DNA from: JAXDLH01 sp034666705 | Lineage (GTDB): Bacteria > Chloroflexota > UBA6077 > SHYK01 | Assembly: GCA_034666705.1 (NCBI GenBank) | Contig: JAXDLH010000440.1 | Coordinates: 1 to 9,700, forward strand | Direction of reading: 5' to 3' | Length of the DNA stretch: 9,700 nt | In this document: piece after piece, positions 1-5,613 of the stretch | Numbering within the stretch: the stretch's first letter is position 1 | Layout of the letters: each line of letters starts with the position of its first letter | Position numbers and translations under genes: made by a program | Notes under the pieces: generated by a model | What the model was told of the DNA's origin: nothing | Database searches by the model: none | Seen by the model: only the letters and a program-made list of their open reading frames with translations

Positions 1-44
1 TAACGCCGCACGCTCTCAAGATAGCGCTTGCCACCAATTGGTGA

Positions 45-948
45 ACTGCGGGTGCGCTAGGAGTCTTCGCGCTCACGAATGAGTTCAGGAACGATTTAGT
101 CGAGAGAGTCGCGCCGGCGCAGAATCCCCCGGTCGCACCCGTGGACAAGGCCTCCGGCAGCACGTACGGGCTGCACACCGACGTCCAGGGCGCGGTGCGG
201 GTGATCACCGATCGCCAGGCCAATGTGGTCGAGACGTATTACAACGACGAGAACGGCAACCCGCTCATCACGCTCTCCGCCTCGGTGCCCAACAATGCCG
301 CTGCGCAGCCACTGCAGTACACCGCCGAGCCGCGCGATGGCGAGACCGGGCTGATCTACTTGCGGGCCCGGATGTATGACCCGAGCAGCGGCCGGTTCCT
401 GCAGCGGGGCAAAGCCAGCGGGAACACGAATTCCCCCCGGGTCCCTGGCCCGCTATGACTACGCGGGGGATAACCCGCTGCGATTCGTCGACCCGTCAGG
501 ACTCTACAAGCTTGAGCTGCGATGGCTCCCGGTGGCCGTGCCCGGCGGCTTCAATCACACTTTTATACTGGTTACCGACATTGATGGGTCGCGGACCTAT
601 TTTCGTGCCGGACCTAGCGCCGATGCAGGTGGGAGCGCGTCGTCAGGTTCGACAGGCGGGGCTTCGGGTGGTTCCTCCCACTCAAATTCGTCATCACCGA
701 ACTCGTCAAACAGCACAAGTCCCGGATCTGGTCAGAACGGGGCAGCAACCGGCCCCTGGGGCCAACTCATAGCTGAGCACGGAGCCTTCCTGTCTGGCAC
801 TATCGAATATGGTAGCGGTCTGGAGCCTAAGCCAAACAGCGGGGCACGAACGCTAATTGAGAATGATGAGCCCGCCGGAAGCGTCATTGCGAGGCTCACG
901 GCGTTCGAAAAGCGTGTCAACGCCGCATCGATCTCCTACTGCGTTTGA
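45..948 (+). pseudogene. RHS-repeat protein, 3' fragment with frameshift
   Basis: This is the C-terminal end of an RHS/YD-repeat protein, a class of large secreted or surface proteins that carry variable toxic tips. The open frame begins after a TGA at 42-44 and has no convincing start, so the long N-terminal repeat part is missing. From about 93 the RHS core is read: DLVERV, then YGLHTDVQGAVRVITD, GNPL, GETGLIYLRARMYDPSSGRF. That frame ends at 456-458. The next core element, ARYDYAGDNPLRFVDPSGL, is one frame over and runs to a TGA at 946-948. Dropping one base in the CCCCCCGGG run at 433-441 joins the halves as NSPRSLARYDYAGDNP, which fits the RHS pattern. A one-base insertion, biological or from sequencing, is therefore the simplest reading. 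DPSGL at 490-504 marks the core/tip junction. Family assignment is firm. Whether the break is real is not known. Confidence 0.85.
505..945 (+). other. Variable C-terminal tip domain of the RHS protein
   Basis: About 147 codons follow DPSGL, where RHS proteins normally carry their effector. Visible features are a hydrophobic strand with a conserved-looking histidine (FNHTFILVTD, His about 18 residues after DPSGL), then DGSRTYFRAGP. A low-complexity Ser/Gly/Asn stretch follows at roughly 625-750, then GPWGQLIAEHGAFLSGTIEYG and RLTAFEKRVNAASISY. The spacing vaguely recalls small hydrolase-like tips that have an early His and a later Asn/Ser-rich motif, but that later motif is not present before the stop, so the domain may be truncated. 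This stretch looks less GC-rich than its surroundings, as is common for exchanged RHS tips. I do not recognise the family. No immunity gene follows; an insertion element begins within about 15 bases of the stop. Confidence 0.5.
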
Positions 949-951
949 CAA

Positions 952-960
952 CTGGGAACG
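952..960 (+). repeat. Left copy of near-direct repeat flanking the IS block
   Basis: CTGGGAACG lies just outside the presumed IS end and differs by one base from CTAGGAACG at 2523-2531. ISL3-family elements usually make 8-bp target duplications, so the inner eight bases (TGGGAACG/TAGGAACG) are a candidate duplication that has since mutated. The match could also be chance. Confidence 0.35.
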
Positions 961-2523
961 GGCTCTCCCGCAATTCGTGTGATCGACATCCATCGCCGGC
1001 CCAGCGGGCTCGAGCGCTGACCGGTTAGGCGGCGATGACGCGGGACCGGAGCAAGTCGAGTTTGGCCCGGCCGTAGCCTTGGCGTTTGATGAGCTTTAGA
1101 CGATGGACGTGGCCTTCAACCGGTCCATTCGACCATTCGGTCGTCAGCGCCGCTTCCACGGCGGCGCGGTCTCGCTCGAGGCCATTGGCCAACGATTCAA
1201 AGGGCGGCAACTCGCTTGCGTGCGCCGCCTGGAGCCAGTCATCAAGGGCGCCCACGTCGCGCGCGCGGATCAGGTCCCGAAACTGGTCGCGTAACGTACA
1301 GGCTCGAACGAGCTCCGGATCGTCAGCCAAGATCTGTTCGCGCACGGCCAACTCCTCGCGACTGAGCTGTTCGCACGGCCGCAGGCACAGCCAGCGCACA
1401 CTCACCCGCTGCCGGCGACCGCGGCGTGGTTGACGCGGGGGCCGCCAGGGCTGGAGTACGGCGCGGACCAGCGAATAGCTGCCGGTGTAGCCGCGCTCAA
1501 CCAGCTCGCGATAGAGCCGACGTGCGTTGGTCCAGCCAGCCTGCCAGCGATCCTGGAGGTAGCTCGCAAACGGTTGCAGCGTCGGCGAGCGGAGTCCTGC
1601 CGGGCGCGGTTTGATCACGTGAGGCACCGGCGGTGGGGCGGCTGTCGCGAGATAGCGCCGCACGGTCTTGCGGCCCTTGCCCACCCCCCGGGCGATCTGG
1701 CTAATGTTCTCACCCGCGGCGTACCGCCGCCGGATCTCCTCCCAGCGCGCGATACGCAGCGCCCGCCGCTCGGCACGCTGGCGTTGCGTGGGACTTGGCG
1801 GCGCAGGTTCATTGGCGGGCAGATCGGCCACATCATCGTCCTGGTCCGCCGATCCAGCGGCAGGCAACCACTCGGTGCGGCGGCGGCGACTGCGGAGCAC
1901 CTCCTCGAGCGCGACGCCAGCGTTCTGGACGAGGTGAAAGCGATCGGCGACCTGCACGGCGTCGGGCGCCCCCGCTTTGGCTCCTTCGGCGTAGGCACCG
2001 GCGCGGTCACGGACGATGATCTCGACGCCAGGGTGCTCGCGGAGCCACGCCGCCAAGGTGGCGGCGTCGCGACCATCGAGGAGGTCGATGGGCAAGGGCG
2101 GTTCCATATCGATGAGGATGGTCCCGTAGCGACACCCCCGGCGGAAGGCGAAATCGTCCACGCCCAGTACTCGCGGGGCGGGCGCAGTGGGCTCAGCCAT
2201 GTTCCGTACCAGGCGCAGCCGCGTATCGGGGCTCACCGGCATGCCAGCAGCCTGCGCCAGGCGGGCACCCGCTTCCCCACCCATGGCCAAGGCCAACTCG
2301 CGCAGCAGGCGGCTGACGCCCTGGGTCCGACGGGCGGCTCGGGGCAGTTCCGCACCGCAGTCCTCGACGAAGGTCACCCGTCCGCATTCCGGAACCGCGC
2401 AGCGAAAGCGGCGCACTGTGAGATGGAAACGGACCGTCTGCCCGCGCCAGGGAAGTTCCAGGGGTCGACGCTGATAGAGCGCGTGTTTCTTCGGGCTGGG
2501 TGGCGGGGGAAGCGCGGTGCTCC
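961..2523 (-). mobile_element. ISL3-family insertion sequence, probably degenerate
   Basis: The block is built around an ISL3-type transposase on the minus strand. The side downstream of the transposase starts with GGCTCTCCCGCAATTCGTGT (961-980), which has the look of an ISL3 terminal repeat. On the other side I find no matching inverted copy between 2480 and 2800; the sequence just inside the right flanking repeat shares little beyond the terminal GG. The transposase also lacks its normal N-terminal region there. The right boundary is therefore uncertain, anywhere from about 2498 to 2540. The most likely history is an IS that inserted into or beside the RHS gene and then lost or rearranged its right end. 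Confidence 0.6.
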
Positions 2524-2572
2524 TAGGAACGAACCCGCCGATCTTCGACCTCGGCGTGGACCGCGTAATCAT
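1025..2572 (-). CDS. ISL3-family transposase, atypical or truncated N-terminus
   Basis: This is a DDE transposase of the ISL3 family that moves its own IS. Counting from the ATG at 2572 (515 residues), the conserved YQRRPLELPW motif is at 33-42, a C-x4-C pair at 58-63, the first acidic motif VLGVDDFAFRRG at 135-146, VRDRAGAYAEG at 187-197, ADRFHLVQN at 209-217, and the final acidic motif EWSNGPVEGH starts at 479. The ending GYGRAKLDLLRSRVIAA is typical of the family. Between ADRFHL and the last motif is an inserted helix-turn-helix (about 285-308, ENISQIARGVGKGRKTVRRY). ISL3 proteins usually begin with 35-40 residues leading to C-P-x-C, then S-x3-H-S. Here SPKKHALY keeps the Ser/His spacing, but the two cysteine positions are Thr and Pro, and the first 20 residues resemble nothing in the family. 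The catalytic core appears intact, but the start is unlikely to be native and activity is doubtful. Confidence 0.88.
   Translation of the reverse strand: MITRSTPRSKIGGFVPRSTALPPPPSPKKHALYQRRPLELPWRGQTVRFHLTVRRFRCAVPECGRVTFVEDCGAELPRAARRTQGVSRLLRELALAMGGEAGARLAQAAGMPVSPDTRLRLVRNMAEPTAPAPRVLGVDDFAFRRGCRYGTILIDMEPPLPIDLLDGRDAATLAAWLREHPGVEIIVRDRAGAYAEGAKAGAPDAVQVADRFHLVQNAGVALEEVLRSRRRRTEWLPAAGSADQDDDVADLPANEPAPPSPTQRQRAERRALRIARWEEIRRRYAAGENISQIARGVGKGRKTVRRYLATAAPPPVPHVIKPRPAGLRSPTLQPFASYLQDRWQAGWTNARRLYRELVERGYTGSYSLVRAVLQPWRPPRQPRRGRRQRVSVRWLCLRPCEQLSREELAVREQILADDPELVRACTLRDQFRDLIRARDVGALDDWLQAAHASELPPFESLANGLERDRAAVEAALTTEWSNGPVEGHVHRLKLIKRQGYGRAKLDLLRSRVIAA
2523..2531 (+). repeat. Right copy of near-direct repeat flanking the IS block
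   Basis: CTAGGAACG matches the left copy at 952-960 in eight of nine positions. Both copies are read as Leu-Gly-Thr, in phase with the tip-domain frame on the left and with the open fragment on the right. If this is the target duplication, the IS ends at about 2523. Confidence 0.35.
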
Positions 2573-2738
2573 GACGTTTGACGGAAGCGCGAATACGATT
2601 TCGGGGGCCTGGCTAAGCGAACGCGAGCTGCAAATTTCCTACGTTTGCCCACCACATAAGCCCCCTCGCCCCGACTGGGATGGCGTGCGCATCAGTTACC
2701 AGGCGCGCGCCTCTCCCCAGGAAACGCGGTGCGTATAA
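2523..2738 (+). pseudogene. Coding fragment cut off at the IS boundary
   Basis: An open frame with protein-like composition runs from the edge of the IS to a TAA at 2736-2738. It contains DLGVDRVIMTFDGS, NTISGAWLSERELQISYVC and DWDGVRISYQAR, with alternating hydrophobic/polar stretches that suggest beta strands. The opposite strand here is also open, as the dubious N-terminus of the transposase, but that reading shows no ISL3 resemblance, so the plus-strand reading is preferred. There is no native start: the GTG at 2517 lies in IS-side sequence. It is either the 3' end of the gene the IS interrupted, possibly the RHS tip, or of another small gene. It ends 29 bases before the next start at 2768, a spacing that would fit an operon. 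The family is not recognised. Confidence 0.4.
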
Positions 2739-2767
2739 GCGGGGCGACCCCCTCCTGTGGGGCTGAA

Positions 2768-2845
2768 ATGCAAGAGCAAGCACGATCCGGGATGGCGCTG
2801 ACGCGAAGGATGGCGACCTGGATCGGGGCGTTGGCCGTCGGGTAG
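2768..2845 (+). other. N-terminal coding segment cut by in-frame TAG
   Basis: ATG at 2768 begins MQEQARSGMALTRRM followed by ATWIGALAVG, then TAG at 2843-2845. The same frame continues GIACG into the ATG at 2861. The segment has the charged leader plus hydrophobic helix expected at the start of the membrane protein that follows, so TAG (probably once TGG, Trp) looks like a nonsense mutation in its first membrane helix. Another ATG in frame is at 2792. Confidence 0.5.
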
Positions 2846-2860
2846 GGAATTGCCTGCGGA

Positions 2861-3337
2861 ATGACTGCGCTCGCTGGCCTCACCAGACCGGCTGCGATCG
2901 CGTTCGCCATTTTGGGCTTGACGGTTGGTTTGGCTCAGGCGGCAGTGCTTCCTGCCCGCGTTGAAGGTTGGAAACGAGTAGTCTGGGTAGCGGTCACTAC
3001 CATTGGCTGGAGCATCGTCGGATGGCTTGATTGGACCACCAATGGTCACAGGAATGCCCTTGCCGCGCCAGAGATTTGCATCGCTCTCGCTCAAGGGCTC
3101 GTGCTTTACAACCGGACCCACCGCACAAGTTGGTGGGTTGTGGCATCGTACGTGGGAGCTCTCCTTCTGAGGAGCGTACTCCCGGTCAGCGTAGAGATTG
3201 TCGGGCTCGCGCAACTCCCGTGGATTGTCACGGCCACCGCCGCCGGTCTCCTCGCCGGTGCGGCCTACGGCACAGTGACGGCACTGGCGATTGCGCTGCT
3301 GTTCAGCGAGCGAAGGGGCCAGCCGCGCAGGGTGTGA
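2861..3337 (+). CDS. Multi-span membrane protein with (G/A)LAQ repeats, N-terminally shortened
   Basis: This 158-residue, strongly hydrophobic protein has about five or six membrane segments (roughly 10-31, 38-57, 69-83, 90-107, 118-148) and a short basic tail (RRGQPRRV). A recurring motif, GLAQ at 23-26, ALAQ at 75-78 and GLAQ at 115-118, is followed in the first two copies by a hydrophobic V-L pair and then a Trp-rich helix (WKRVVWVAVTTIGW and TSWWVVASYVG), so the protein looks built from repeated units. I recall similar uncharacterised multi-span proteins with GLAQW-type motifs in Chloroflexota; no function is known to me. The frame is preceded by an in-frame TAG and a plausible earlier start at 2768, so the annotated start at 2861 may be only what remains. 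No clear ribosome-binding site precedes it, although GCGGA sits immediately upstream. Translation is uncertain. Confidence 0.65.
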   Translation: MTALAGLTRPAAIAFAILGLTVGLAQAAVLPARVEGWKRVVWVAVTTIGWSIVGWLDWTTNGHRNALAAPEICIALAQGLVLYNRTHRTSWWVVASYVGALLLRSVLPVSVEIVGLAQLPWIVTATAAGLLAGAAYGTVTALAIALLFSERRGQPRRV

Positions 3338-3487
3338 ACCAGCCCACATATCATGGCCGCGTGGACGCGCCGATGGCACCCGCTTGGCGTAGCGGACGCG
3401 AGAGCTGCCGGGCTTTGGTGGACACGTCGGCCCTTCGGGATCGGCTTGCGTGTACCCCCGTCGGGGCCCGGCGCACGGGCGGCCGGC

Positions 3488-4312
3488 TTAGGCCGTGACG
3501 CCGGGGCGACCGAGCTGGGGCCAGGCGGCGGGGGCGCTCGCCTTCGCGAGCCGCTCTTCGATGGGCAGCTCCTCGTCCCACCACATTGCGGTGATCCGCC
3601 GGCCGTTGACGCCATTCGATGCCTCGGAGGCCAGCCAAACAACTGGGACCTGCATCACCTCCGGCTCCAGCTCCGAGCGTCGCTCACGGACTCCGGCCGT
3701 CATGTTCGTGTTCACGCCGCCGCCCGGGATGAGCACGTTCGCCGTCACACCGGTGCCTTCGAGTTCGCGTGCGATGGCGGCGACCAGCGCCTCGTGCGCG
3801 GCCTTGGAGGGACCGTATGGCATGCCACGCAGCATCGTGTCCAGGCTCGTCGTCACGCCGATGATCCGTCCCCACCCCTGCGCCACCAGGTGCTCGGCGA
3901 CGGCGCGCGCCATGAAGAACGGCCCGTTGACGTTGACCGCGATCGTCCGTGTCCAGGCGTCGATCGGCACTTGCGAAAGGAGAAGACCCGCCGGCGAGGG
4001 CGAGACGCGCGGATTGATCCCCGCATTGTTGACGAGGATGTGCAAGCCGCCGAGCTCGGCGATGGTCGTCTGCACTACCCGCTCGGCATCCTCGGGCCTC
4101 GTGACGTCGCCGGTGATCGGCAGCACGCAGTCCGGGCCGCCCACCGCGCGGGCATCGGCGGCACTCTCCGCGAGCGAGGCCGCGTCCAGGTCCATCATCG
4201 CCACCCGGGCGCCGGCGCCGACCATCGCGAGGGTCATTGCCCGGCCGAGCCCGATGGTGCTGCCAGCCCCGCTCACGATTGCAACCTTGCCCGCGAGTGG
4301 CTGCTCCTTCAT
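3488..4312 (-). CDS. Short-chain dehydrogenase/reductase (SDR family)
   Basis: A 274-residue cytosolic NAD(P)-dependent oxidoreductase of the classical SDR fold. The cofactor glycine motif is SGAGSTIGLGRA at 14-25. Asp41, at the end of the second strand (MMDLD), suggests preference for NAD(H). Further markers are D69-V70 (adenine-ring contact), NNAG at 95-98, Asn127 or Asn129 in the NVNG motif, and the catalytic Y166-G-P-S-K170. The likely catalytic Ser is Ser156 in TTSLDTM, only ten residues before the Tyr instead of about 12-13. The C-terminal tail after residue 245 is longer than the common 250-residue core. The start is supported by a GAGAGGAG ribosome-binding sequence (about 4322-4329 on the reverse strand), some ten bases before the ATG. 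It is convergent with the membrane protein and divergent from the NAT-like gene. The substrate cannot be read from the sequence; names such as glucose dehydrogenase or ketoacyl reductase would be guesses. Confidence 0.92.
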   Translation of the reverse strand: MKEQPLAGKVAIVSGAGSTIGLGRAMTLAMVGAGARVAMMDLDAASLAESAADARAVGGPDCVLPITGDVTRPEDAERVVQTTIAELGGLHILVNNAGINPRVSPSPAGLLLSQVPIDAWTRTIAVNVNGPFFMARAVAEHLVAQGWGRIIGVTTSLDTMLRGMPYGPSKAAHEALVAAIARELEGTGVTANVLIPGGGVNTNMTAGVRERRSELEPEVMQVPVVWLASEASNGVNGRRITAMWWDEELPIEERLAKASAPAAWPQLGRPGVTA

Positions 4313-4522
4313 ATGGTTGCGCTCCTCTCACTGCGTCAATACGCATTTGCGCACGGCCCGCCGCGCCAGCACCGGGCACGTCGCCGGAAATGGGGGAATC
4401 GCCGTACACTGCGTGCGACGCGGGCCCTTCGGGGCAATGTCCAGCCCCGTCTGGGCGCACCGTAGCACCAGCGCCGCACCCGGATCAACCGCTCGGAGCG
4501 CACAGGCGGCAGGCCCGGGCAC

Positions 4523-4528
4523 GATAAT
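4523..4528 (+). promoter_or_regulatory. Candidate -10 element for the NAT-like gene
   Basis: GATAAT is five of six with the sigma-70 -10 consensus and lies about 20 bases before the ribosome-binding site GGAGG (4548-4552). It stands out in a GC-rich spacer, but no good -35 hexamer sits 16-18 bases upstream, so this is only a candidate. Confidence 0.25.
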
Positions 4529-4560
4529 TCCCACGGGCTGACGGACCGGAGGTGGAACCC

Positions 4561-5430
4561 ATGGCGCTGCAGGCCGAGACTCTCGGGGCGGACACACTCG
4601 AGCGGGTGGTCATGAAGCTCGGCTTCACCGAGCAGCCGGCCCCAACGCTCGCCGGTCTGCAGGCGATCTATGGAGCCTGGTGCCGGCGCGTGCCGTTCGA
4701 CAATGTCCAGAAAATGGTCCATCTGCACGAGGGGCGCCCCGGGCCGCTGGCGGGTGACGATGCCGAGAGCTTCTTCCACAATTGGCTTGCCGACGGCACG
4801 GGCGGGACCTGCTGGGCCGGCAATGGCGCGCTCCACGCGCTCCTCGTCACACTCGGCTTTGCGGCCGTGCGGGGCATCGGGACGATGCTGACCTCACCGG
4901 ACGTGCCGCCGAATCACGGCACGGTCCTGGTCGATCTGGACGAGGCACGCTACGTCGTCGACGCCTCGATCCTGCACGGCGCGCCGTTGCGCCTCGACGA
5001 GCATGCCGTCACCAAGGTCGTGCAGCCCGCCTGGGGCGTCACCTGCGAGCAACGAGATGGCCGCTGGCACATCCACTGGCGTCCGCTGCACAGGCCCGAG
5101 GGGATTGACTGCCGCATCGACCAACTGCAGGCCACCCGCGCGGCGTTCCACGAAGCCCACGAGCGCACGCGCGCCTGGAGCCCGTTCAACTATCAGCTCT
5201 CCGCCCGTCTGCTCCGCGATGACGCCGTGGTCGGCGCCGCATTCGGGCAACGCGTGACGCTCAACGGGACCGGAGGAGTAGACCAGGCGCCTCTCGCTGA
5301 CGCGGACCGCATCGAGCTCCTCATCGAAGGGCTGGGGATGAGCGAGGCGATCGCGCGCCGCTTGCCACCTGAGCGGCCAACCCCGCCACCGCCAGGGTCG
5401 AGGACCGTGTTGGAGCAGGCGGATCTTTAG
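4561..5430 (+). CDS. Arylamine N-acetyltransferase-like protein
   Basis: A 289-residue protein of the NAT family, cytosolic enzymes that transfer an acyl group from acyl-CoA through an active-site cysteine to arylamines, hydrazines or biosynthetic amines. VPFDNVQK at 44-51 is the family's N-terminal signature. The catalytic Cys84 lies in GGTCWAGNGALHALLVTLGF (81-100), His119 in PPNHGTVLVDLD, and Asp134 in YVVDASILHGAPL, giving the Cys-His-Asp triad in the right order. The motif around the cysteine differs from the common RGGxCFE, which points to a divergent subgroup with an unknown acceptor. The length is near the usual 270-290. The ATG at 4561 is preferred over the GTG at 4552, because GGAGG at 4548-4552 overlaps the GTG and is eight bases before the ATG. 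The gene stands alone, divergent from the SDR gene; no biosynthetic partner is visible. Confidence 0.87.
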   Translation: MALQAETLGADTLERVVMKLGFTEQPAPTLAGLQAIYGAWCRRVPFDNVQKMVHLHEGRPGPLAGDDAESFFHNWLADGTGGTCWAGNGALHALLVTLGFAAVRGIGTMLTSPDVPPNHGTVLVDLDEARYVVDASILHGAPLRLDEHAVTKVVQPAWGVTCEQRDGRWHIHWRPLHRPEGIDCRIDQLQATRAAFHEAHERTRAWSPFNYQLSARLLRDDAVVGAAFGQRVTLNGTGGVDQAPLADADRIELLIEGLGMSEAIARRLPPERPTPPPPGSRTVLEQADL

Positions 5431-5578
5431 GGCAGCCCCGAATTTCGTAACAATCCCTTGTGCCTGGCGTTAGGTAGTTTAAGAACGGCGAAGCTGCCAT
5501 GCAGGCGCCTCGGGTGAATTGTGCCTTTCGACTGGGCGGTCGTTCGGCACGTGGCGCCGCGCAGTCACGAACGCCGTT

Positions 5579-5599
5579 GGGCATGCGCGTCGCATGCCC
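5579..5599 (+). promoter_or_regulatory. Perfect hairpin/palindrome upstream of the response regulator
   Basis: Arms GGGCATGCG (5579-5587) and CGCATGCCC (5591-5599) are exact reverse complements around a CGT loop. The hairpin ends about 14 bases before the ATG at 5614 and abuts the purine-rich ribosome-binding site (5604-5612). It could be an operator for autoregulation or an mRNA hairpin that tunes translation. There is no U-tract, so it is unlikely to be a terminator for the upstream gene. Confidence 0.5.
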
Positions 5600-5613
5600 G
5601 CGCAGGGGGAGAG

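Noticed and set aside
32..43. Perfect 12-bp palindrome CACCAATTGGTG near the window edge
   Set aside because: It lies just upstream of the open RHS frame and spans its preceding TGA, with no gene start near it; a short palindrome alone does not support an operator.
1430..2581. Long plus-strand open frame of 383 codons opposite the transposase
   Set aside because: It is the antisense shadow of the transposase, whose minus-strand reading has clear family motifs; long shadow frames are common in GC-rich DNA.
3456..3466. CCCCGTCGGGG palindrome between convergent genes as a terminator
   Set aside because: The stem is very short with no T-tract on either strand; there is nothing else to support termination.
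4332..4345. TGCGT-CAAT-ACGCA dyad upstream of the SDR gene
   Set aside because: Only a five-base stem; it could be a regulator site but is well within chance for this region.
4430..4449. CGGGGC/GCCCCG hairpin in the SDR-NAT spacer as an attenuator or riboswitch
   Set aside because: A single six-base stem without conserved leader motifs; probably chance in GC-rich DNA.
3353..4541. Several long plus-strand frames across the SDR gene
   Set aside because: Arg/Pro/Ala-rich sequence without domains, antisense to a well-supported SDR.
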